This document shows positions 1-8,561 of a stretch of DNA of 64,000 nucleotides, piece after piece. A program made the translations under genes and the position numbers. The stretch's first letter is position 1; every line of letters starts with the position of its first letter. The notes beneath the pieces were generated by a model that did no database searches, had not been told where the DNA came from, and was given only the letters and a program-made list of their open reading frames with translations. Source of the stretch: Prevotella micans DSM 21469 = JCM 16134 (GTDB lineage: Bacteria; Bacteroidota; Bacteroidia; Bacteroidales; Bacteroidaceae); assembly GCF_000614105.1 (NCBI RefSeq), contig NZ_BAKH01000001.1, positions 1 to 64,000 of the forward strand. Reading direction: 5' to 3'.

Positions 1-138
1 GGACGGAAAAAACTTTTTTCAGGCCAAAAGTTCTTCGGAGGTCGGAAAAACTTTTTTTTCAGGCCACGCAATATGCAGGGAGCAAAAAACTTTTTTTTCG
101 GGCCACGCAATGTGCAGGGGTCGAAAAAACTTTTTCCA
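1..138. repeat. Short tandem palindromic repeats, about 39-bp period, cut by window edge
   Basis: Four copies of an A-run/T-run palindrome (AAAAAAC followed by TTTTTT) have their central C at about 13, 51, 90 and 130, so the spacing is 38, 39 and 40 bp. Between copies lie related GC-richer stretches (aggccacgcaatatgcaggg and a near copy). The short plus-strand open frame that crosses this repeat (73-318) has a composition dictated by the repeat and is not believable as a gene. The layout resembles the other 41-43 bp arrays in this window, but the left end is missing, so the full size is unknown. Confidence 0.6.
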
Positions 139-168
139 CCGCCCAAATTATATGAAGACTCTAAAAAA

Positions 169-750
169 TCAGATTTCTCGAAGCTCTACGAACATTTGTC
201 TGTAAAACTCGGCTTTTTTCAGAAGCGACAGAGGATAGGCCCGACTGCTGCTTGGTTGACGGTAAAGACGAACGCTTCGGCCATGAAAAATAAAAGTCGT
301 GTAAGAGCCCATCTTTAGGTTTTTAATCGAAATATCGTAATGATTGGCAAGAGTTTGAGTTGCCAGTTGGCCCGCAGTGAGAATAGCCTTGCATTGGGGA
401 ATTTGCTCGAGTAAATGGTCAATATCAGCCTGCTCGACGATGCGCAAGTCCTTGTCGGATGCAGTTCCCTTAGTTCTTTCTATCCTCAAGGCGGTGTCGA
501 AAATTGCAATGCGTTTTTCGAGCAGAAATTGTTTTAGTTCCTGAAGTTTATAGGTTCTCCGGGGCTGGTCGACAAAGTGATTTGGGTCGTTGAAGAATAC
601 GACTCCGAAAATTCTCCACATGTCGTTCGCGTAATTCGGATAATACCATGGCATGCACCATCTTTTCTCAGAAGGAGGAAAAGTACCCAGCATTAGCAAG
701 GTTGAATCTCGGGGCAGCCATGGCTGAAAGGGGTGAGTTTCGATTTCCAT
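169..750 (-). CDS. Uracil-DNA glycosylase family protein
   Basis: The product is a 193-residue protein of the uracil-DNA glycosylase superfamily, probably removing deaminated or mismatched bases from DNA in the cytoplasm. The N-terminal segment LMLGTFPPSEKRW followed by WYYPNYANDMWRIFG matches the conserved glycosylase pocket region seen in Bacteroidetes members of this family, and CKAILTAGQLATQTL is a typical later strand-helix. I chose the ATG at 750 (MEIETHPFQPWLP) rather than the longer frame to 825, because the extra residues overlap the end of the upstream endonuclease gene and look non-coding. It starts 11 bp after that gene, so the two are probably co-transcribed. The exact substrate (uracil, hypoxanthine) cannot be read from sequence. 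Confidence 0.8.
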   Translation of the reverse strand: MEIETHPFQPWLPRDSTLLMLGTFPPSEKRWCMPWYYPNYANDMWRIFGVVFFNDPNHFVDQPRRTYKLQELKQFLLEKRIAIFDTALRIERTKGTASDKDLRIVEQADIDHLLEQIPQCKAILTAGQLATQTLANHYDISIKNLKMGSYTTFIFHGRSVRLYRQPSSSRAYPLSLLKKAEFYRQMFVELREI

Positions 751-761
751 TTTGAAATGGA

Positions 762-1808
762 TTAATACATCTCTTTCGTAAGATAAACAATAACGGGCAA
801 GTGGTCTGAATATCCGTTGAGCCACACTCCGTCCGAAGTCGTTCGCTTGAGCTCGCCGCGGTTCCTCCCATCTTCCTGGAATAAATAACTGCGATGGAAT
901 ATCTGATTCTTCCAGAATTTAAGCGTTCCAAGATACTTGGCATCTGTCTTTCCAATGAGATTCGGCGAAAGAAGAATCTGGTCGAATAACGCCCATTTTC
1001 CACGATGACGTAAAGTTCCGAAACTTGCTCTAACCAGAATATTATACCATGGATTATACATGTCGCCCGACTCAACCTCGTTTTGTTCAGACTTTGCAGA
1101 AAGAACTTCTCTCACACTTTTGCTTGTCGGGTTATCATTCATATCGCCCATGATAATCACATTCATCGCCGGATTATTGTAAATAAGCGAGTCCTTAATA
1201 TTTTTCACCTGCTGAGCAGCAAGCTCGCGATACTCCTGTCCCACACTTCTACTGGGCCAATGGCAAATTATAAATCCCATTTCTTCGCCCGCCATCGTTC
1301 CAGTCACGGTCAAGAAACCGCGTGTTGGGTGTGCGTTGTCTTCCGGACGCTGATAGATGTAAGGAATTAGTTTCTGACCCGTAACGGTAAATATGCGTGG
1401 GTTGTAAAGCATCGCGCAATCTATTCCGCGGAGGTCAGGCCCTTCGATATGTACATATTTATAGCCCCTTTGTGCTAACGCAGGCTGTGTAACTAAATCC
1501 GCCATGACACGTTGATTTTCAACCTCGCTAAGTCCAATTACCGCACATCCAATATTCGGCAACACATCGGTTCCCATTTCAGACAGCACCTGCGCCATGT
1601 TTTGAAGTTTACTCTTATACTTCATTTCATTCCACTGGTAAGAGCCCTCGGGTGTAAACTCATAATCGTCCTTCCCCTCATCGTGTATGTAGTCAAAAAG
1701 ATTTTCCTGATTATAAAACCCAATTGCATACACCGAAAATTTCTTTTGCGCCGTTGCCGAAACTGCCAGCAGTATCATAATAACTAAAGAAAACAGTTGC
1801 CTTTTCAT
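762..1808 (-). CDS. Secreted endonuclease/exonuclease/phosphatase family protein
   Basis: The product is a 348-residue protein with a signal peptide (MKRQLFSLVIMILLAVSATA, cleavage near residue 20), so it acts in the periplasm or outside the cell. The EEP-fold metal-dependent phosphoesterase motifs appear in order: FYNQENLFD, GLSEVEN with the catalytic Glu, CHWPSRS, IIMGDMNDNP with the catalytic Asp, and a C-terminal GYSDHLPV with the catalytic Asp-His. Family members cut DNA/RNA, sugar phosphates or phospholipids; the motifs do not decide which. It is divergent from a TonB receptor and two OB-fold lipoproteins starting about 170 bp away, which fits, by inference, a role in releasing phosphate or nucleosides from extracellular nucleic acid. 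Confidence 0.88.
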   Translation of the reverse strand: MKRQLFSLVIMILLAVSATAQKKFSVYAIGFYNQENLFDYIHDEGKDDYEFTPEGSYQWNEMKYKSKLQNMAQVLSEMGTDVLPNIGCAVIGLSEVENQRVMADLVTQPALAQRGYKYVHIEGPDLRGIDCAMLYNPRIFTVTGQKLIPYIYQRPEDNAHPTRGFLTVTGTMAGEEMGFIICHWPSRSVGQEYRELAAQQVKNIKDSLIYNNPAMNVIIMGDMNDNPTSKSVREVLSAKSEQNEVESGDMYNPWYNILVRASFGTLRHRGKWALFDQILLSPNLIGKTDAKYLGTLKFWKNQIFHRSYLFQEDGRNRGELKRTTSDGVWLNGYSDHLPVIVYLTKEMY

Positions 1809-1975
1809 ATCGATTGTTTTTTATGAATATTAAAGCTCGTGCTGCAAATTTCGGGAATAATTCCGATAATAGAGCATACAATTCTGTATTTTAATTCACA
1901 AACCCAGCCGTTTCTGAAAATTATTTCGTTACTTTGCGAGCAAAGTTTCAGAATCCATTAATAAATATTCATCTT

Positions 1976-4546
1976 ATGCAGAAAAAGCTGATATTTGCCG
2001 CCATTGCACTTTGCAGTTGCTGCATTGTACGGGGTCAGATAAACACTGACGACCATTCAGAACAACCGAACACAATGGATGGGTCGGCATTTACTCTAAC
2101 AGAGGCTCAATTAAATGAGAACGACCACATGAACGGCGGTGTGCTTATTTTAAACTCTCGCAGTAATGTCTATGCCTCAGAGGTAGGATTTCTTTATTCT
2201 CCTTTACGTTTTCGCTATCGTGCACTGAACCTAAAGTATAATGAAATTTACATCAACGGCACTCCGATGAACGATATGGAAAGCGGATTGTTCCACTATT
2301 CCATGGTGGGCGGTTTGAACAGGCAGACTCGCAACATTGATTTCGCCCTGCCTTTCGAAGACAGCAACTTTGCCGTACCCGGGCTTGCAGGAAGTAATAA
2401 CTATGATTTCAGAGCAGGCTCGATGGCATCTGGACAACGAATAACTCTGTCGGGAGCTAACCGCAACTACACGTTGCGCGGAATGTACACTTATGCTAGC
2501 GGATTCAATAATAAAGGATGGGCCATTGCGGCTAATGTCACTTATCGTTGGGCCGACAAAGGCTATGTAGAAGGAACTTTCTATAATTCGCTTTCCTATT
2601 TCTTCGGTGTTCAAAAAAAATGGGGCGATAACCATTCTCTTAGCTTTTCAACATGGGGCAATCCAACGGAACGCGCCATGCAGGGAGCCAGCACAGATGA
2701 AGCTTATTGGTTAGCCAACAACTATCAATACAATCCCTATTGGGGATATCAAAACGGAAAGAAAAGAAATAGCAGAATAGTGAACGATTTTGCACCGTCG
2801 GCTATTCTGACATGGGATTGGAAAATAAATCCCAAAATGAAACTCACAACAAGTTTGTTTGCAAAGTATTCGATGTACAAGAGCACGAAACTGAACTATA
2901 ACAACAGTGAGAATCCGCAGCCCGACTATTGGAAAAACATGCCCAGTAGTTACTATGATGTTTGGGGCACTGGCGATGCAAGATTCCGTACTCCACAAGC
3001 ATATGCCGACTGGAAAGCAGCAGTTGATTGGTGGGGCAGCGAAACAAATCGGCAAATCCAATGGGACAAGCTTTATTATGCAAACCGACAGGCTGCTCTG
3101 AACGGACAAGATGCACTTTACTATGTTCAGGCAAAGCACAACGATAATTTCATGACGGCCCTATCGTCAACTCTTAGAGGAAATCTGGGAAACAATAAAT
3201 TATTCAATGTTGGTTTGGTACTAGGACAAACCATCGGACGACACTATCAAACAATGGAAGATTTGCTCGGCGCAAAAAGTTTCCATAACGTGAACACTTA
3301 TGCTATCGGAACCTACCCAATAAACGATCCACGTGTGCAATACGACTTGAATACAATGGGGACACAAGGCCTAGGCAAGCTGATATATGTGGGAGATAAG
3401 TTCGGTTATGACTATAACATAAACGTTCGCCGCGGAACTCTTTGGGGCAATTATATTCAAAACCTCGGCAGAATTTATTTCATGATTGCTGCTAAAGTTG
3501 GCTACGACGATATGTATAGACACGGACACATGCGCAATGGAATGTTTGCCGACAATTCTTTCGGTAAGAGTAAGCACGCTGGATTCCTCACGGGTGGAGG
3601 TAAACTCAGAGGAACTTGGAATATCGGACGAGGTAATGCTCTTTCGCTCGGCGCTGGATATGAATATCGGGCTCCAAGCGCAAATACAGCTTTTATTTCT
3701 CCTGAAATGAATAACGACTTTGTGCTCAATCTGCATAACGAGCGTATTTTCTCCAGCGAAGCCAGCTACCAATATTCCAATAGTTGGATAAGTGCCAATC
3801 TGAGTACCTACTATAACCATCTCACTCACATCACAGAATGGCAGAACTTCTATTTTGATGATGGCAACTCATTCACTTACGTGAGCATGACCGGCATTGA
3901 AAAAGACATTTATGGAGTTGAACTTGGACTCGATTTCAAACTCACGAATTATCTCAACTTCAAAATGCTCGGAGCATGGAATGAAGCCAAGAATCTCAAC
4001 AATGCCGACGTGATATACATGAACTCCACAAAGAGTACTCTGCATCAGGATGTCGTATATAATAAAGGTATGCGCGAATCTGGCACTCCACTCTCCACAT
4101 ACAGTGCCATACTCAGCTATAATAGGCGCGGTTGGTTCATTGATTTGGCTGGAAACTATTACGACCGTATCTATCTCTCCTATGCTCCGAATCTTCGCTA
4201 CGGACAAACATTGCGAACGATGGGAACCCAATATGGAGGAATGGATTCTCAGGGCAACTACACCCCGCATCCACAAACCAAAGGAAAGGGTGGATTCATG
4301 CTCGACTTTTCCATAGGTAAGAACATTTATTTGAGTCATGGTCGATTGTCGATAAACCTCACCATTGTAAATCTACTCAACAACAGAACTATCGTTAGCG
4401 GAGGCTACGAAATGAGCCGAAGCAGCTACACCGTGAATCAGTCTACCGGACAAACCACAGCTCGCGCAATGGATTTCTATCGTAACCCCAAGAAATATTA
4501 CGTGAATGGAATCAACGGCATACTGAATATATCCTACAAATTCTAA
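1976..4546 (+). CDS. TonB-dependent receptor-like outer membrane protein
   Basis: The product is about 856 residues long if translation begins at the ATG at 1976, which opens a signal peptide (MQKKLIFAAIALCSCCIVRG). The frame is open further upstream, but those residues lie before the signal sequence. After a short plug-like region (YNEIYINGTPMNDMESGLFHY, then a segment rich in strands) the protein is a long series of aromatic-rich beta strands ending in ISYKF, as expected for an outer membrane barrel. There is no carboxypeptidase-like N-terminal domain. It is followed after 22 bp by a DUF5689-type lipoprotein and then a second lipoprotein, so it probably imports whatever those bind. A near-consensus -7 box (TTACTTTG, 1929-1936) lies upstream. 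Confidence 0.85.
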   Translation: MQKKLIFAAIALCSCCIVRGQINTDDHSEQPNTMDGSAFTLTEAQLNENDHMNGGVLILNSRSNVYASEVGFLYSPLRFRYRALNLKYNEIYINGTPMNDMESGLFHYSMVGGLNRQTRNIDFALPFEDSNFAVPGLAGSNNYDFRAGSMASGQRITLSGANRNYTLRGMYTYASGFNNKGWAIAANVTYRWADKGYVEGTFYNSLSYFFGVQKKWGDNHSLSFSTWGNPTERAMQGASTDEAYWLANNYQYNPYWGYQNGKKRNSRIVNDFAPSAILTWDWKINPKMKLTTSLFAKYSMYKSTKLNYNNSENPQPDYWKNMPSSYYDVWGTGDARFRTPQAYADWKAAVDWWGSETNRQIQWDKLYYANRQAALNGQDALYYVQAKHNDNFMTALSSTLRGNLGNNKLFNVGLVLGQTIGRHYQTMEDLLGAKSFHNVNTYAIGTYPINDPRVQYDLNTMGTQGLGKLIYVGDKFGYDYNINVRRGTLWGNYIQNLGRIYFMIAAKVGYDDMYRHGHMRNGMFADNSFGKSKHAGFLTGGGKLRGTWNIGRGNALSLGAGYEYRAPSANTAFISPEMNNDFVLNLHNERIFSSEASYQYSNSWISANLSTYYNHLTHITEWQNFYFDDGNSFTYVSMTGIEKDIYGVELGLDFKLTNYLNFKMLGAWNEAKNLNNADVIYMNSTKSTLHQDVVYNKGMRESGTPLSTYSAILSYNRRGWFIDLAGNYYDRIYLSYAPNLRYGQTLRTMGTQYGGMDSQGNYTPHPQTKGKGGFMLDFSIGKNIYLSHGRLSINLTIVNLLNNRTIVSGGYEMSRSSYTVNQSTGQTTARAMDFYRNPKKYYVNGINGILNISYKF

Positions 4547-4568
4547 CTAAATCGAAAGAGTAATTATA

Positions 4569-5795
4569 ATGAAAGCAAAGTATATATTAATGATGGTTGC
4601 CGGTGCAGTTCTGGCGTCGTGCATGGGTAATAGCTATACCGAAATCGACGAGAACGGCCCAATCCCCTACGGAAATAACAACATCACCGAGAGTAAAGTT
4701 ATCACCATAGCCAAGCTCAAAGATATGTTTGCAACGGAGATTGAAACCGACTATCGTCTCGGAGTAAGCTATCGACAAGTAACCGATTCGCTCCAAATCA
4801 AAGGCATTGTCACTAGTTCCGACGCGCAAGGCAACATCTACAACGAAATTGCCATTGAAGATAACACCGGAGCAATCATAGTATCAGTGGCCCAAAACGG
4901 ATTATATGGCGCGCTACCCGTTGGGACAGAAATCCTACTTGATTTAAAAGACCTCTACGTGGGCAACTACGGACTGCAAGCCGAGATAGGAGTTCCGACA
5001 ATGAATCAGAAAGGACTCTCTTCCATCGGTCGAATCAAACGCGCCACCTGGGAGCAACACTATAAGATTCTCTCCACCGGCAATAAGGTTGTGCCGACAG
5101 TTTTTGCCACAGGTACGAACCCCACCACTTGGGACATCGAAAAAGACGGCGGTAAGCTCGGAGTCATTCGCAACGTCAGCTTCAGAAGTAACGACACAAA
5201 AGGAGTAGACTCAACATATGCCAATGCTAATGGAGGAGCAGGAAACGTGAGCTGGACCCTCAACGAGCAAGACGCCAAGAAAGTGATTGTCTACAACAGC
5301 AACTACGCCGATTTTGCAAATGCCAAGATTCCAACAGGGAAGGTCGACATAACCGGTATATTCAAACGATTCAACGACCAATGGGAAATTATTATCCGTA
5401 CCCTAGACGACGTTCAACCCACCTCGGTTAACCCATTTGCCGGAGTGGCAGGAACAGGCGAAGGCACTGCAGCATCGCCCTTCGATGTGACGCGAGCTAT
5501 CAGCATGATTACGACGGGTAAATTCTCGGCAGACAAGGAATATTATATCTCCGGAACAATTTCCCAAATCGAATCCGTGTCGACACAATACGGCAACGCA
5601 AACTATTTCATCTCCGACGACGGCACAACCGCCAACCAGCTGAAAGTATTCCGCGGAAAATATCTCAACGGCAACAAATTCACTGCAGCCAATCAAATCA
5701 GCGAAGGAAAGAAAGTGGTCATTCAAGGAAAGCTCACCCTCTACAACGGCACCCCTCAAGTGGCCAAAGACAGTAAGATTATCTCTATCAATTAA
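4569..5795 (+). CDS. Surface lipoprotein with DUF5689-like and OB-fold-like domains
   Basis: The product is a 408-residue lipoprotein: signal sequence with lipobox LASC, lipidated Cys at about residue 18. The N-terminal half (TIAKLKDMFATE through the SDAQGNIYNEIAIEDNTGAIIVSV region) resembles DUF5689, an OB-fold-like domain common in Bacteroidetes surface proteins. The C-terminal 105 residues (from SPFDVTRAISMI) form a second OB-fold-like unit (YYISGTISQIESV, YFISDDGTTANQLKVFRGKYLNG, KKVVIQGKL). The same C-terminal unit recurs in the next gene. It lies 22 bp after the TonB receptor gene and 15 bp before the next lipoprotein gene, so the three look like one operon. Ligand is unknown; OB folds often bind oligonucleotides or oligosaccharides. 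Confidence 0.8.
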   Translation: MKAKYILMMVAGAVLASCMGNSYTEIDENGPIPYGNNNITESKVITIAKLKDMFATEIETDYRLGVSYRQVTDSLQIKGIVTSSDAQGNIYNEIAIEDNTGAIIVSVAQNGLYGALPVGTEILLDLKDLYVGNYGLQAEIGVPTMNQKGLSSIGRIKRATWEQHYKILSTGNKVVPTVFATGTNPTTWDIEKDGGKLGVIRNVSFRSNDTKGVDSTYANANGGAGNVSWTLNEQDAKKVIVYNSNYADFANAKIPTGKVDITGIFKRFNDQWEIIIRTLDDVQPTSVNPFAGVAGTGEGTAASPFDVTRAISMITTGKFSADKEYYISGTISQIESVSTQYGNANYFISDDGTTANQLKVFRGKYLNGNKFTAANQISEGKKVVIQGKLTLYNGTPQVAKDSKIISIN

Positions 5796-5810
5796 TAAAT
5801 ACATAAACAG

Positions 5811-6767
5811 ATGAAACAATTAATTTATTCAATGATAGCCCTAGCCATATCGGCTTCAGCTTTCACCTTAACAAGTTGCGAAGACGTTCCGGCACCCTAC
5901 AATAAACCCGATAACAACCCCACTAAGCCAGTCGACTTGAACACTGAAGCAACAGCATTTACCGTTGCAGAAGCCGTTCAGAAAATCAATGAAAACGGTG
6001 GGAAAGCGCTCAGCGGCGAGGCCTATGTCAAAGGAATCATCTCCGAAGTGGTATCGTATAACGATACATACAAGAGCATCACGTATTACATCTCAGACAA
6101 CGGAACCGATAAGACACTCAAAATCTACTCCGGAAAAGGACTTAATGGAGCCGACTTCGCCTCTAAAGCCGACCTCGAAGCAGGCAAAACCGTAGTAGTG
6201 AAAGGCATTCTCAAATCCTACACAAACAAAGATGGAAGCAAGACAAGCGAGATGGACAAAGGCAGCAAGATAATTTCCATAACCGGCGGAACCACTCCGC
6301 CTCCGGCAAATGAAATTCTCAAAGCCACTTTCGCTAGCTCTGAAGATGGCTTCACAATCAACAACATCAACTTACCGACAGAGCTCAAACAAATCTGGGC
6401 CCATGATAAGAAAGGATATATGAGAGCCTCCGCATTCAACAAGAATAAATATGCAGCTCAAAGCCGTCTCATATCGCCCGAGTTCAGTCTCGCCGGCCGA
6501 ACAGCAGCAACCCTCACCTTCAAGCACGCCGGCCGATTTTTCGTAACCGCTGCCGACGAATGGAAGGTACAAGTATCGACTGACGGAACAACCTGGACCG
6601 ACCTTCAAGTATCGGCCTATCCGACAGGGAACGACTGGAATTTCGTAGACGCTACGTGCGATCTCACCGCCTATGTCGGACAAGCTAAAGTTCAAATAGC
6701 ATTCCTCTACATAAGCACCACCGCAAGTGCTTCTACATGGGAAGTCAAAGACGTACTCATCAAGTAA
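5811..6767 (+). CDS. Surface lipoprotein with OB-fold-like and beta-sandwich domains
   Basis: The product is a 318-residue lipoprotein (lipobox LTSC, Cys at about residue 23). Residues of roughly 45-155 repeat the OB-fold-like module of the upstream protein (EAYVKGIISEVV, YYISDNGTDKTLKIYSGKGLNGADF, KTVVVKGILKSY). The C-terminal part (from EILKATFASSEDGFTI to STWEVKDVLIK) looks like a choice-of-anchor-J or DUF5017-type beta sandwich, with RLISPEFSLAGRTAATLTFKH typical of it. It is the third gene of the TonB receptor operon and is probably exposed on the cell surface. No catalytic residues are evident, so binding is more likely than enzymatic activity. Confidence 0.78.
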   Translation: MKQLIYSMIALAISASAFTLTSCEDVPAPYNKPDNNPTKPVDLNTEATAFTVAEAVQKINENGGKALSGEAYVKGIISEVVSYNDTYKSITYYISDNGTDKTLKIYSGKGLNGADFASKADLEAGKTVVVKGILKSYTNKDGSKTSEMDKGSKIISITGGTTPPPANEILKATFASSEDGFTINNINLPTELKQIWAHDKKGYMRASAFNKNKYAAQSRLISPEFSLAGRTAATLTFKHAGRFFVTAADEWKVQVSTDGTTWTDLQVSAYPTGNDWNFVDATCDLTAYVGQAKVQIAFLYISTTASASTWEVKDVLIK

Positions 6768-6782
6768 AAGAAAAGGAAACCT

Positions 6783-6812
6783 TTGCAACCTACGGATTTA
6801 TCCGTACTTTTG
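6783..6812 (+). promoter_or_regulatory. Bacteroidetes-type promoter for L31B gene
   Basis: A TTG at 6783-6785 and TACTTTTG at 6805-6812 match the -33 and -7 elements (TTG, about 19-21 bp, TAnnTTTG) with 19 bp between them. The L31 start codon is 77 bp further on. Confidence 0.65.
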
Positions 6813-6888
6813 CAACCGTCGGTTGGCCGGAATACTCACCGCCGCAGACAATTTCCCGATTTTATTAACAACAACATAAACATCAAAA

Positions 6889-7140
6889 ATGAAAAAAGGT
6901 ATTCATCCAGAAAACTATCGTCCCGTCGTATTCAAGGATATGTCCAACGGCGATATGTTCCTATCAAAGTCTACATGCAAAACAAACGACACTGTAGAAT
7001 TTGAAGGCGAAACTTACCCAGTGGTAAAAATCGAAATCTCAAGCTCCTCTCACCCGTTCTACACCGGTAAGAGCAAGCTTGTCGACACAGCCGGTCGCGT
7101 AGACCGATTCATGAACCGTTACGGTAAGCTGAATAAATAA
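6889..7140 (+). CDS. rpmE2: 50S ribosomal protein L31 type B
   Basis: The product is an 83-residue large-subunit ribosomal protein. The start [20 protein letters not shown], the middle [21 protein letters not shown] and the C-terminal RYGKLNK are diagnostic of the L31 type B family. It has a single Cys and lacks the CxxC zinc ligands of the type A protein, so it is the zinc-independent form. It is transcribed alone, with its own promoter and a clear terminator immediately downstream. Confidence 0.97.
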   Translation: MKKGIHPENYRPVVFKDMSNGDMFLSKSTCKTNDTVEFEGETYPVVKIEISSSSHPFYTGKSKLVDTAGRVDRFMNRYGKLNK

Positions 7141-7161
7141 TAAATAATCCCCCTCCCCCTC

Positions 7162-7211
7162 GAAGTGCGGGCAAGCGTAGTTGCATATACGTTTGTCCGC
7201 ACTTCTTTTAT
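7162..7211 (+). terminator. Rho-independent terminator after L31B gene
   Basis: A 9-bp stem (gaagtgcgg at 7162-7170 with ccgcacttc at 7197-7205) is followed by TTTTATT. It begins 21 bp after the L31 stop codon. Confidence 0.8.
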
Positions 7212-7270
7212 TGCCGCTTTTATTGCCGCCGCACTCTATGACTATGCTAGTTCGGTTTAAATAGAGAATC

Positions 7271-7487
7271 CCACTCGGGCGGAACGACCGCATGTAGGGA
7301 CAGACCCCGTGTCTGTCCGAGCCCCATGCCAATTCGGTCTACCGACCGCATAACATATTTCGTCCTTTCGCGTCAGGGCTCGGACAGACACGGGGTCTGT
7401 CCCTACATGCGGGCTAATGCCCGAATTGGCAGGGGTGCGGACAGACACAGAGGCCGTCCCTACATGCGGGCTAATGCCCGTTTCGGA
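7271..7487. repeat. REPIN-like cluster of GGACAGAC hairpins (three copies)
   Basis: Three copies of a 21-bp hairpin core (GGACAGACACGGGGTCTGTCC or close variant) lie at 7298-7318 (inverted), 7382-7402 and 7439-7459. Each is followed on its own strand by CCTACATGCGGGC and a short second hairpin. The first two copies face each other across an inner segment that contains CCAATTCGGTCTACCGACCG. That inner segment recurs, reversed, inside the element at 37.3-37.5 kb. The paired inverted arrangement is that of BIME/REPIN elements. No transposase of the RAYT type is present in the window. Short open frames here are by-products of the repeat. Confidence 0.75.
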
Positions 7488-7559
7488 TTCATTTTTTCTT
7501 ATGCCGACCTCACGCTGCACTCTAACAAAGACTTTTCAGGAGAGTGCGATTGTGCGACT

Positions 7560-8287
7560 GAGCATAATCCATTGATTTCATCTCGGTACGAGCTTGCGCG
7601 AGCCTTGCCGGCGATATGTTTGCGTCGGTCTCAATATCGAAACGCGCATAAAATACTCTGGCCGGCTGTTTCCGAGGGCGTTTTATCTGAAACAATATCG
7701 TCACCGGCACTTAAAACTTATTTTTTATTCTGGCGACAGCGTCGCTATGACTTAAAATTTATTTTCTACTCTGGCGACAGCGTCGCTGACACTTAAAACT
7801 TATTTTTTGCTCTGGCGACAGCGTCGCCGACACTTAAAAATTATTTTATGTTAAGGCGACGATGTCGCCTTAACATATATTTTATTTACACTATCAGCGA
7901 CAGCGTCGCCTTAACTTATATTTCATTTTAACTGCTGGCGACATCATCGCCTTAACATAAAATAATTTTTAAGTGCTGGCGACGATATCGCCTTAACTAA
8001 TATTTTATTTTCACCATCGGCGACGATGTCGCTAAGGATATAAATATGTTTTAAATCCTAGTGACGATATCGCTGGAGCAAAAAATAAATTTTAAGTGTT
8101 AGCGACGGTATCGCTAAAGGAAAAAATAAGTTTTAAGTGCCGGCGACGATATTGTTTCAGATAAAATGCCCTCGTACACAGCCGGCCAGAGTATTTTATG
8201 CGCGTTTCGATATTGAGACCGACGCAAACATATCGCCGGCAAGGCTCGCGCAAGCTCGTACCGAGATGAAATCAATGGATTATGCTC
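7560..8287. repeat. Large inverted repeat enclosing a 41-bp-period palindrome array
   Basis: The left arm (7560-7726) and right arm (8121-8287) are 167 bp each and are reverse complements with only about four mismatches by eye. Between and partly inside the arms, palindromes of the form GGCGACnnnGTCGCC begin at 7732, 7773, 7814, 7855, 7896, 7937, 7978, 8019, 8060, 8101 and 8142. That is ten consecutive steps of exactly 41 bp. Spacers are AT-rich (cttaaaanttatttt on the left, its complement on the right), so the whole 728-bp unit is roughly one giant palindrome centred near 7924. No credible gene lies in it. The function is unknown; a transcript would fold into a long hairpin. Confidence 0.9.
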
Positions 8288-8365
8288 TGCCACCCCCTAT
8301 AACAGGGCTTGATGTGCGGTAATTATCTTAAAAACCGGGGTCGCGTAGTGAATCATTGCGTGCAA

Positions 8366-8404
8366 ATAAAAAAGAATATCTCCTGCACGAGGAGATATTC
8401 TTTT
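8366..8404 (-). terminator. Terminator of the Oar-like receptor gene (also symmetric on plus)
   Basis: An 11-bp perfect stem (gaatatctcct 8374-8384 with aggagatattc 8390-8400) carries an A run on its left side, giving a U run on the minus-strand transcript. It lies about 160 bp after the stop of the minus-strand receptor gene. A shorter T run on the right makes it possibly bidirectional. Between it and the gene (8405-8561) I see nothing else. Confidence 0.75.
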
Positions 8405-8561
8405 GATAAGGATGAGGAATGAGGGGTGATGGGTGATGAGGGGTGGAGAGGAAATCGTTCTATTGTAAGACATCCGAAAGGGAAGTTGTACTTGTTGCTG
8501 TCCTGGCGCCGACGATGGGGAACAAAGACCTGCAGACTTCCGCTCGGAGAGATGGTGAACG

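Noticed and set aside
73-318. 81-residue plus-strand frame
   Set aside because: Composed of the poly-A/poly-T repeat and the antisense end of the glycosylase gene.
7257-8322. Open frames at 7257-7520 (-), 7326-7796 (+), 7522-7710 (-) and 8137-8322 (+)
   Set aside because: They are made of hairpin and inverted-arm repeats; two of them are the same arm read twice, with no gene-like features.
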